From NCBI GenBank assembly GCA_002292895.1, contig DBCE01000179.1, positions 42,754 through 58,870 on the forward strand: a DNA stretch of 16,117 nucleotides, in the 5' to 3' direction. Position 1 is the stretch's first letter; every line of letters begins with the position of its first letter. The position numbers and the translations under genes were made by a program. This stretch comes from Phycisphaerales bacterium UBA966 (GTDB taxonomy: Bacteria; Planctomycetota; Phycisphaerae; Phycisphaerales; SM1A02). The notes beneath the pieces are model-generated. The model made no database searches. It was not told the origin of the DNA and saw only the letters and a program-made list of their open reading frames with translations. Of this stretch, positions 1 through 6,520 are shown piece after piece.

Positions 1-87
1 AAGTCCGGACCAGTACTCAGTCGGCACTGGGATCGCCTGCGTTGGAAGCTGGGATTGATGAGCCTGGCTGAAGCCCGCGGCGAGCAT
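1..87 (-). CDS. Possible 5' end of a gene cut by the left edge
   Basis: On the minus strand, an ATG at 87 opens a frame of 29 codons that reaches the window edge without a stop. Its last visible residues read PVPTEYWSGL. A TTG at 102, directly after the stop of the FkbM gene, is in the same frame and could be an alternative start. Third codon positions are mostly G or C, as in the neighbouring genes, and the position directly behind two same-strand genes would suit a third operon member. No domain can be recognised in so short a piece. No ribosome-binding site or -10 element is visible at either start. The reading could be chance, because 29 open codons are not rare in GC-rich DNA. Confidence 0.3.
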   Translation of the reverse strand, partial: MLAAGFSQAHQSQLPTQAIPVPTEYWSGL

Positions 88-102
88 GCGAAGCGCCCGC
101 AA

Positions 103-1008
103 TCATGACAGCGCTTGGCAGACGCCAGCAGCCGTCTTGGAACCACCGGCCGTACTCGCGCGGCGCATGGCATCGATAGCGGCATCACCGCGCGCCAACA
201 CCAAGTCCGTGGCGCGGTCCTTCGGTACGGTCAAACTCCGGAGCTCGGCGGCATTCAGGCGCTTCACGTCATTCCAATCACGAAACTGCCAAACGGAATA
301 CTGCTCGCATAATTGGGTGGCAACGTTGGAAAGATCCTCACCCGCATCGCGCAGGCGATCCGGGCAGTATTCCACAATGGCCAGCGTTGACGCAGTTGCG
401 TCAATCACGCGCGAAAGCCCACGCAAGACGCGCAAGTCAGCGCCTTCGACATCAATCTTGAGTAGTAGTCGATCGCCACGCGGGGTAATGCGTTCATCAA
501 GGCGCACCGCAGGAACATCAATCACCTGCCAGTCCGCCGCGCGAAGGGTCGGCTGTACGGTGGTACTGGTGCCAGAACCTCCGCTACTAAGCCAGAATCG
601 AATGCCGGATTCAGATCGATCTGATGCTGCGGATTCGATAATGGTGAAATTCGCACGATCCGCACGCTTTGCCAGGGTGCGATGAATGTATGGCCAAATG
701 GATGGGTTGGCCTCAACACCAAACACTGCGCAGCCAGCTGGATAGTGCGCCCCGAGCGCACACTCACCATAATTGACACCAACATCCACCACGGTGGTGG
801 GAGCAAATTCACTCACTGCACGAGCCCAAAAACGCTGCACTGCCGGCAGTCGGTTGGTTGCAATCGCATTGAGCAACATCCGGCGCACCCGACCATCAAG
901 TGGATTCACTTCAATGCAACACTTGGTGAGTGGCAACTCCACCTGCGTTGGATTCAGCGTGCCGAATACTCGGCGGATTCGAAGGTTGCGGCGAAAGCGG
1001 TTGAACAT
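103..1008 (-). CDS. FkbM family SAM-dependent methyltransferase
   Basis: This 301-residue protein is predicted to transfer a methyl group from S-adenosylmethionine to a hydroxyl, most often on a sugar or a secondary metabolite in this family. The Rossmann-fold SAM site is visible as VVDVGVNYGE at residues 73-82, followed by the acidic-end motif GVEANPS at 97-103. The family motif KIDVEGAD lies at 184-191. Length and motif spacing match a complete FkbM protein with an N-terminal extension of about 70 residues. There is no signal peptide, so it should act in the cytoplasm. It follows the sulfotransferase-like gene on the same strand after 45 bp, which suggests co-transcription and a shared role in decorating a glycan. 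The substrate cannot be read from the sequence. The ATG at 1008 is favoured because the conserved part begins well downstream of it and a weak -10-like TAATTC sits 7 nt before it. Confidence 0.85.
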   Translation of the reverse strand: MFNRFRRNLRIRRVFGTLNPTQVELPLTKCCIEVNPLDGRVRRMLLNAIATNRLPAVQRFWARAVSEFAPTTVVDVGVNYGECALGAHYPAGCAVFGVEANPSIWPYIHRTLAKRADRANFTIIESAASDRSESGIRFWLSSGGSGTSTTVQPTLRAADWQVIDVPAVRLDERITPRGDRLLLKIDVEGADLRVLRGLSRVIDATASTLAIVEYCPDRLRDAGEDLSNVATQLCEQYSVWQFRDWNDVKRLNAAELRSLTVPKDRATDLVLARGDAAIDAMRRASTAGGSKTAAGVCQALS

Positions 1009-1015
1009 GTTGTGT

Positions 1016-1021
1016 GAATTA
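1016..1021 (-). promoter_or_regulatory. Weak -10-like element before the FkbM gene
   Basis: On the minus strand TAATTC ends 7 nt before the ATG at 1008. It resembles the TAnnnT elements found at the same distance before other genes here, but its sixth base is C instead of T and no -35 is visible. It may be an internal promoter, or the gene may simply be read from the promoter at 2003-2008. Confidence 0.3.
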
Positions 1022-1053
1022 CAAATGAAAGAACGATCGAAGGTGTACCTGAA

Positions 1054-1995
1054 TCACTGCGGCTGAACATTGTTTGCCGCGCCCGCTCGCTCCGCCATTC
1101 CGGCCATATCGGCCCGCTGTACTGCCGACCAGAAATGCCGAACCGCCGGAAGGTCGAGCATGCGCCGGACATACTCCGGATTGCGCGCCACCACACTGCG
1201 CAAGCGCTGCGCAAGCTCCGGCGGCGACTGATTCTCATTGAGATTGACACGGCCGATGTCGGGAATATCAATGCCGGGTAACCAAGTGCGTAAGGCCGCG
1301 GTCTTAGCCTGATCGCCCATGTCCGTGCGGAGAATCAACGTGTTAAAGCGCCCTGAAACTCGCTGTTTCCAGCCTAATTCCGTGTCAAATGGTTCTACCA
1401 GTGGGTCAAAGCCTATGGTCGGCGCGAACTCGCGCTGCCACCAAACACTTGATGCGTCATGCGTGAAGGTTGCAAAGAACCGGCGCGCTAACTCTTCTTC
1501 CGGCATCCAGCGCGCACTGCGCCAATGCGTGCGCAACCAATAGGCGCGGCCAAAGTATGTGAAGTTACTGATGTTGAACGCAATGGGGTCGCGTACCAGC
1601 GAAACCACCCGAATATCGCCCACGTGACGTTCTAAAAATCGCCGCGTGGTGCGCTGCTCGATCGCCTTGTGACGCATTCCGCCATGCGCTGTGTGGAGCC
1701 GCGTACCAACGCCGGGCCAGAAGAATTCTGGTTGCACGTGGTGCACTTTGATCACCGTGAATGCATCGCACGCTTCAATCGCCGCCGCAACGCTTGTTGA
1801 AGCGGTCTTGGGCGCGCTGTACACCATCAATACGTTGGGGCGGCGCTCCAGCGATTCTTGCAACCGACGTTCGTAGCGGCGCTCTGAGTTGGGGAACCGC
1901 AGCGCATCTTGCACGAATCGAAATGGGGTGTTGATCACCTCCGCCACATCACGAATTTGGGCTGCAATGGGGGGTGATCCAACGTGGCGGGACAT
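1054..1995 (-). CDS. Sulfotransferase-like (putative capsular polysaccharide synthesis) protein
   Basis: This protein of 313 residues has the two landmarks of PAPS-dependent sulfotransferases. YSAPKTASTS at residues 59-68 resembles the 5'-phosphosulfate loop, and VVSLVRDPIAFNISNF at 130-145 resembles the 3'-phosphate-binding segment with its Arg and Ser. The overall look (APKTAS loop, His-rich stretch VIKVHHVQ at 81-88, RDP motif) is also that of proteins annotated as putative capsular polysaccharide synthesis enzymes, which are distant sulfotransferase relatives. Sulfation of a carbohydrate is the most likely reaction, with an unknown acceptor. No signal peptide or membrane span is visible. 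The start at 1995 is preferred over an in-frame ATG at 2028 because TAGCCT lies 7 nt before it and the first 11 residues of the longer form (MAAPLRGSLGR) show nothing conserved. An FkbM methyltransferase follows 45 bp downstream. The catalytic base was not assigned. Confidence 0.75.
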   Translation of the reverse strand: MSRHVGSPPIAAQIRDVAEVINTPFRFVQDALRFPNSERRYERRLQESLERRPNVLMVYSAPKTASTSVAAAIEACDAFTVIKVHHVQPEFFWPGVGTRLHTAHGGMRHKAIEQRTTRRFLERHVGDIRVVSLVRDPIAFNISNFTYFGRAYWLRTHWRSARWMPEEELARRFFATFTHDASSVWWQREFAPTIGFDPLVEPFDTELGWKQRVSGRFNTLILRTDMGDQAKTAALRTWLPGIDIPDIGRVNLNENQSPPELAQRLRSVVARNPEYVRRMLDLPAVRHFWSAVQRADMAGMAERAGAANNVQPQ

Positions 1996-2002
1996 TCGCC
2001 CA

Positions 2003-2008
2003 AGGCTA
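2003..2008 (-). promoter_or_regulatory. -10 element of a probable leaderless promoter
   Basis: On the minus strand TAGCCT ends 7 nt before the ATG at 1995, so transcription would begin at or next to the start codon. No Shine-Dalgarno sequence and no convincing -35 are seen. It lies in a 46-bp gap back to back with the element at 2030-2035. Confidence 0.55.
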
Positions 2009-2029
2009 CCGCGCAACGGCGCTGCCATC

Positions 2030-2035
2030 TATCCT
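2030..2035 (+). promoter_or_regulatory. -10 element of a probable leaderless promoter
   Basis: TATCCT ends 6 nt before the ATG at 2042. The intervening GCAACC has no ribosome-binding character. No -35 near TTGACA is seen at the usual distance. Confidence 0.6.
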
Positions 2036-2041
2036 GCAACC

Positions 2042-2947
2042 ATGACCGCACCGACCGCCACCGAAGGCGGGCAACCATTCGACCGTTCACATCGAGCACA
2101 GCTGCGCCGCGTGGGAACCGTTGTTGGCGTGCTGCTGGTGGGTGCGGCGGTGATTGCCGTGTGGCGCAACCAAGCGATCGGTGACTCGCTGGCGCGCGCA
2201 GTGCGCAACCCGGACTGGATTGCACTTGTCGCCATCAGCGTTGCCATTGTTGCCAATCAGGTGCTGACGTCCGGAGTCTTCTGGATACTCATGCGGCGGC
2301 ACGGAAGCGTTGGATTTCAAGAGATGAACATGCTGGTAGCCACCAGCACCCTTGGCAACTACGTGCCCATGCAAGCGGGCAGCATCGGCCGAATGGCCTA
2401 CCACCGCGCCGTGAACGGCATTCCCGTGCGCACCAGCCTGGTGGTGATTCTGCAAGCAATGTCCGCCACGGCGATTGCCACCTGCGCGGTCGGCGCTGTG
2501 GCGCTGCTCGCCGCTGGCGCGGGCGCGCCGTGGTGGGCTGCCACGCTGGTCCCCGTGGTGTGGGTGCCCCTTGCGATGGATGCCCAATGGCGCCCGTTTG
2601 CAATGGTCATGGTGCTCCGCAGTGTTGAAGTACTGGTGTGGGCGGTGCACGCTTGGGCCGCCTTTCGACTCAGCGGCTGGTCCATCGAACCGGCAACGGC
2701 GATCGGCACAGCGGTGGTAGCGTCTAGCGCGAATCTAGTGCCGTTCATCGGCAATGGGCTTGGTATTCGCGAGTGGTCCGTCGCCTTGGCCGCACCACTC
2801 ATCGGCGGTTATGAACGCGATGCCGGACTTGCCGCCGAACTGACCGGGCGAGCCGTTGACATTGCGTTAGCCATACCGTTGGGAATGATTGCGTTTGCGG
2901 CCCTCATCAAGCGCACACGCACGGCGTTGGTTCGCGTGGATCGCTAA
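2042..2947 (+). CDS. LPG-synthase-TM/flippase-like integral membrane protein (UPF0104 type)
   Basis: This 301-residue polytopic membrane protein has hydrophobic segments near residues 24-42, 58-83, 132-160, 165-180, 187-208, 218-235 and 270-290. The central stretch with STLGNYVPMQAGSIGRMAYH at 102-121 resembles the conserved region of the lysylphosphatidylglycerol synthase transmembrane family (AglD/UPF0104 type), whose members are linked to lipid aminoacylation or movement of lipid-linked glycans. SANLVPFIGNGLGIREW at 229-245 is the second conserved loop. The soluble synthase domain of MprF is absent, so a flippase-like or accessory role is more likely than lipid aminoacylation. The frame is open upstream to 1889, but that stretch lies antisense to the sulfotransferase gene and looks non-coding. 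The ATG at 2042 has TATCCT 6 nt before it. Divergent sulfotransferase and methyltransferase genes would fit a glycan export context, which is inference. Confidence 0.7.
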   Translation: MTAPTATEGGQPFDRSHRAQLRRVGTVVGVLLVGAAVIAVWRNQAIGDSLARAVRNPDWIALVAISVAIVANQVLTSGVFWILMRRHGSVGFQEMNMLVATSTLGNYVPMQAGSIGRMAYHRAVNGIPVRTSLVVILQAMSATAIATCAVGAVALLAAGAGAPWWAATLVPVVWVPLAMDAQWRPFAMVMVLRSVEVLVWAVHAWAAFRLSGWSIEPATAIGTAVVASSANLVPFIGNGLGIREWSVALAAPLIGGYERDAGLAAELTGRAVDIALAIPLGMIAFAALIKRTRTALVRVDR

Positions 2948-2950
2948 ACT
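2945..2950 (+). promoter_or_regulatory. -10 element of a probable leaderless promoter
   Basis: TAAACT ends 7 nt before the ATG at 2958. Its first three bases are the TAA stop codon of the upstream membrane protein gene, so stop and promoter coincide. No Shine-Dalgarno sequence is visible. Confidence 0.55.
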
Positions 2951-2957
2951 TCCATCA

Positions 2958-5561
2958 ATGCCAATCCACGCGAGTATGTGCTTCCCCGGCGCTTGTGCTG
3001 CAACAGCGTTGGCACTTGCGATGGCGCCGATAGCAACTTCGCAAACCGCACCCGCACCTGTAACTCCGCAAACGACAGCGGGCACCATTGCGCCCCCTGC
3101 CGCCGCAACGCACACTTCGGCGAACGCTCCGGACTTTCAAACTCGGATCAAGCAAATGCTCTCGGCAGCGTGGCTCGCTGACCTCTACCCGTTCACGCGC
3201 GATACGGATATCTCTGACGAAGGCTATGAGGCAGGTCTGGCGCTCGCCCTTCGATGCGCGCGCATGGCGCCGGAACGTCGCCCCGCGTGGGACATGGTGC
3301 TGCTGCTTGCTGACCAAGTAGAGGGCGGCACGCCTGACGAGGCACGCGTCGCGCGTCGCGAAGCGCTCGCCGCGCTTGCCAAGCTTGATCCACTTGATGA
3401 TGCCGTGCGTCTGTCACGGATTGCCGACGCCATTGAAGCGCATCCAACCGCCGACGCGCGCGTTCGCGCTTACGAAGCAATCTTGGCGCCGCAAAATCGT
3501 GCGGCGCTGGGCGCACCAGCTGCAGCGCGGTTGGCATACCAATTGGCTTCCCTGGAAAGCCGCATCGGAAACACTGAATTGTTCTCCCGTTGGCTTGCCG
3601 AAGCAGTGAAGGCTGATCCGAGTTACCCAACCGCCGCGCAGGCTGCCGCGGGCTACTTCCGTATGCGAGTGGCTGATCCGGCCGCAGATATTGAACTTCT
3701 CAGCATTGCTGTCGAGGCTAACCCGCGTGACCTTTCCACATGGAGCGCGCTGCTCAGCGTGCTGCTTGATGGTGGTGCTTTCAAGTCCGCCGAGCGCACC
3801 GCGCGCATGGCGATCGCTGTTGCAGAGGCTGAACGCCGCAACGAGTTGGTCTACTCATTCACTGGCGATCTTGCCACCGCACTCTGGGGTAGCGGGCAAC
3901 GCCAAGAGGCATCTCACGAACTTGACCTGCGAATGAATCGCCTGACTGAGGACTACCGACGGGTCATCTCGCTGATGGATCCGTCTATCACCAACGAGCG
4001 CCTCGCTCGCGAATACCCGCCGCTGCCCTCAACACTTTCGATCGCCATGCTGGGCATTGCGCAGAAAGATGGCGACACCAAGAAGTTTGATTTACTCCTG
4101 GAGCGCGCTTTACGTGGCACCGATGCAGAGGTGAAGCGCGCCGAGGAGCAAGGAAGTAGTAAGGCCGAGGTTGGGTCATTCCTACTTCAGCGAACCGTCA
4201 CGCTGCTGCTCTTTGGAAAAGACTTGAGCACCATCCCCGCGCTGCTTGACGATGCAGTGAAGTCCGGCGCACTGGGCGAGCAAGGTAAGGCTCGTTTCGA
4301 TGCCATGCTGGCGTGGCGCCAAGGCAAGGCGGAAGTTGCGCTGAAGGCGCTCGAACCACTCCGAGCCAACGACCCCCTAGCGCAATATGCCTATGCATCC
4401 GCCCTGGCCGACGCCAAGCGCACCGCGGATGCCATCACCGAGTTCCGCACCATCGCCGAAACGCACATTGGTACTTCTCTTGGATTGCTGGCACTCGACC
4501 GACTCTCTGACCTCCTTGCGCAACCAAAGCTGGTGGCGTCGCAACTATCCAAGCAAATTGCGGACCGCGCCGAGGTACTCAATACCGCGCTAGCGAAGCA
4601 TCTACCAACCACGCTTGATGAGATGATTGATCGCCCATTCCGCGCGTTGACGGTGGAAGTGAAACCGTCCGCAACGATGATCGGACCCTATGAGTCCTTC
4701 TCCTTCGGAATCCGCATTCGCAATAGTTCGCGGCTACCGATGGCGATCGGTGGCGACGCGCCGATTTCTGGCAAAGTCACCATGCGCTCCGCTGCACCGC
4801 GCCCCGGCGAAACTGATGCCGCCGAATTGCCACCCCAGCCACTCCTGATTGATCGCCGCCTGCGCCTCATGCCGGGCGAGGAAATCCTGGTCACCGTGGA
4901 CGCGGACCTGACCGTGGTCGGGATGCTTCTCAATATCCAGCCGCTTGATTCGCACCTCGTGAGTGTTTCGGTTGTCTCCAACCCATCCACTGCTTCCGGC
5001 GGGCAGGCGCCTGGTTTCTTGGGCAGCGTCACTGGTGCACCGCCCATCCAGTTCACGGGTGTCACTGTCAACGAAACGTGGGTGAAAGATTCGCGCGCGT
5101 TGATTCGCACGGCAGGCAGCATCGAAGCAGTGACGCGGCTGGCACTCTTGACGCATGCCGCAGCAGACCCCGCATTGCTTCCGGAATCCATTCGCGGTGA
5201 TGCGCCAGCAATCTGGGCAGACATCGTTGAGGCATGGAAGGCCATGCCGGATACCGCGCAGGCATGGGTCCTTGGCGTGCTGCCGCGCGACACTCCAGCC
5301 ATGGCACCACTCATTGAGGCAGCGCGCGCTAGCACTTCCACAACGGTGCTCCGTAGTTGGGCGATCACCCGCATCGCTGATCCCACAGACCCCATCCTCG
5401 ATGTGTGCCGCCGCAGCGGCGACGCCGAACTAGCGAAACTCGCCGACGCAGTGCAATGGGTGGCAGACCGCCGAGCGAAGCGTGCCGCTGATGAAGTTGG
5501 TCTTGAAACAGAGCGCGCCCGATCCATGCCCAAAGACACTGGCTCGGGGGGCGGTCGCTAG
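2958..5561 (+). CDS. Large exported helical-repeat (TPR-like) protein of unknown function
   Basis: Not a family I recognise by name. The 867 residues begin with a signal peptide (hydrophobic core about 11-25, likely cleavage after ATS at 26-28) and a Pro/Thr/Ala-rich linker to about residue 55. Residues about 60-550 are alpha-helical with repeated Ala/Leu-rich pairs that look like degenerate tetratricopeptide repeats. Residues about 560-700 turn beta-rich, with alternating Val/Ile and segments such as FSFGIRIRNSSRLPMAIGGD, suggesting an Ig-like or transglutaminase-accessory-like sandwich. The last 160 residues are helical again, HEAT-like, and end in a charged tail. It should act outside the cytoplasmic membrane as a scaffold or binding protein. 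Its stop overlaps the permease start by one base, so the two are probably co-translated and may work together. The frame is open upstream to 2889, but ATG 2958 is chosen for the signal peptide and the TAAACT 7 nt before it. Confidence 0.75.
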   Translation: MPIHASMCFPGACAATALALAMAPIATSQTAPAPVTPQTTAGTIAPPAAATHTSANAPDFQTRIKQMLSAAWLADLYPFTRDTDISDEGYEAGLALALRCARMAPERRPAWDMVLLLADQVEGGTPDEARVARREALAALAKLDPLDDAVRLSRIADAIEAHPTADARVRAYEAILAPQNRAALGAPAAARLAYQLASLESRIGNTELFSRWLAEAVKADPSYPTAAQAAAGYFRMRVADPAADIELLSIAVEANPRDLSTWSALLSVLLDGGAFKSAERTARMAIAVAEAERRNELVYSFTGDLATALWGSGQRQEASHELDLRMNRLTEDYRRVISLMDPSITNERLAREYPPLPSTLSIAMLGIAQKDGDTKKFDLLLERALRGTDAEVKRAEEQGSSKAEVGSFLLQRTVTLLLFGKDLSTIPALLDDAVKSGALGEQGKARFDAMLAWRQGKAEVALKALEPLRANDPLAQYAYASALADAKRTADAITEFRTIAETHIGTSLGLLALDRLSDLLAQPKLVASQLSKQIADRAEVLNTALAKHLPTTLDEMIDRPFRALTVEVKPSATMIGPYESFSFGIRIRNSSRLPMAIGGDAPISGKVTMRSAAPRPGETDAAELPPQPLLIDRRLRLMPGEEILVTVDADLTVVGMLLNIQPLDSHLVSVSVVSNPSTASGGQAPGFLGSVTGAPPIQFTGVTVNETWVKDSRALIRTAGSIEAVTRLALLTHAAADPALLPESIRGDAPAIWADIVEAWKAMPDTAQAWVLGVLPRDTPAMAPLIEAARASTSTTVLRSWAITRIADPTDPILDVCRRSGDAELAKLADAVQWVADRRAKRAADEVGLETERARSMPKDTGSGGGR

Positions 5562-6520
5562 TGACCATGTTCATTGTGCGCCGACTCGCGCAGCTTCCGT
5601 TGTTGCTACTGGCCATCTACACACTCACCTTTACGTTGGCGTGGATTGCACCGGGAAATCCCTTCGATGGCGCGGAAGGTCGCCGCCCATCGCCGGAAGC
5701 ACAAGCCGCCATGCGCGCTCAGTATCGACTGGATGACCCGGTGGGTTTCTACTTTGACTATCTGGGCAAAGCGAGCGGCATTTCATGGATGCTTGGTAAA
5801 GCGCCGCGCCCCTTTGACCTTGGCCCCAGCCTGAAGAACCGCGACTGGAGTGTCAATGAAATCATCGCAGATGGTGTTCCGGTTTCACTCACCATTGGAC
5901 TTGCCGCCATCCTGCTTGCGCTTGGAATCGGACTGTGCGCTGGTGTGATTGGTGCACTGCGCCCAGGATCGGTTGCCGATGCTGGCACACAGTTGCTGGC
6001 GGTGATTGGCATCAGCGTTCCCAGCTTTGTCACCGGCGCCGTACTACTGATTATCTTTGCTGCCAAGTTGCAGTGGGTGCCCATTGGCGGCTGGCAAGGA
6101 TTCCGCAGCCTGATCCTTCCGGCATTCGCACTGAGTCTTCCGTTTGCAGCGTATGTGGCCCGGCTTGTGCGCTCATCGATGCTTGAACAAATGTCTGCTG
6201 ACTACATGCGCACCGCTCGTGCCAAGGGATTGAGTCGACGCCAAGCAGCCACGGGGCACGCACTCAAAAACGCCTTTCTGCCCGTCCTGAGTTACCTGGG
6301 GCCAGCCACTGCCATTGCAGTCACCGGGTCATTTGTTGTTGAGAAGGTCTTTGCCGTGCCCGGCATTGGCCAGCACTTTGTGGACGCGGTACTAGGAAAG
6401 GACATCACCCTCCTGATGGGAGTGGTGCTGGTCTTCAGCACCGTGGTGATCCTGATGAACCTACTTGTTGATGTTCTCTATGCGTGGATTGATCCGCGCA
6501 TCCAGAGCGGACGCAGTTAA
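5561..6520 (+). CDS. oppB: Peptide/oligopeptide ABC transporter permease, OppB/DppB type
   Basis: An inner-membrane permease of 319 residues that would form half of the membrane channel of a peptide importer with an OppC-type partner and OppD/F-type ATPases. The N-terminus FIVRRLAQLPLLLLAIYTLT is typical of OppB, and a periplasmic loop of about 90 residues follows the first span. The ATPase-contacting EAA loop is clear at about 213-240 (DYMRTARAKGLSRRQAATGH), followed by GSFVVEKVFAVPGIG, a hallmark of the family. Length is normal. The GTG at 5561 shares its G with the TAG stop of the upstream gene; an ATG two codons on (5567) is an alternative. This overlap implies translational coupling with the exported helical-repeat protein. 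OppC, OppD and OppF partners are not in the window. Downstream it meets the OppA-type gene tail to tail, with overlapping stop codons. Confidence 0.92.
   Translation: MTMFIVRRLAQLPLLLLAIYTLTFTLAWIAPGNPFDGAEGRRPSPEAQAAMRAQYRLDDPVGFYFDYLGKASGISWMLGKAPRPFDLGPSLKNRDWSVNEIIADGVPVSLTIGLAAILLALGIGLCAGVIGALRPGSVADAGTQLLAVIGISVPSFVTGAVLLIIFAAKLQWVPIGGWQGFRSLILPAFALSLPFAAYVARLVRSSMLEQMSADYMRTARAKGLSRRQAATGHALKNAFLPVLSYLGPATAIAVTGSFVVEKVFAVPGIGQHFVDAVLGKDITLLMGVVLVFSTVVILMNLLVDVLYAWIDPRIQSGRS
6517..6520. other. TTAA shared as the stop codon of two convergent genes
   Basis: The palindrome TTAA gives TAA to the plus-strand permease (6518-6520) and TAA to the minus-strand binding protein (6519-6517). The coding regions thus overlap by four bases with no room between them for a conventional hairpin terminator. 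Confidence 0.9.

Noticed and set aside
1889..2041. 51-residue upstream extension of the flippase-like protein
   Set aside because: It is antisense to the 5' part of the sulfotransferase gene, contains no membrane or family feature, and the ATG at 2042 has a well-placed -10 element.
4688..5539. Long minus-strand open frame (283 codons) inside the exported helical-repeat gene
   Set aside because: It is antisense to a gene with a signal peptide and coherent helical-repeat composition. The translation is rich in Ser/Arg with no recognisable domain, as expected for a shadow frame in GC-rich DNA.
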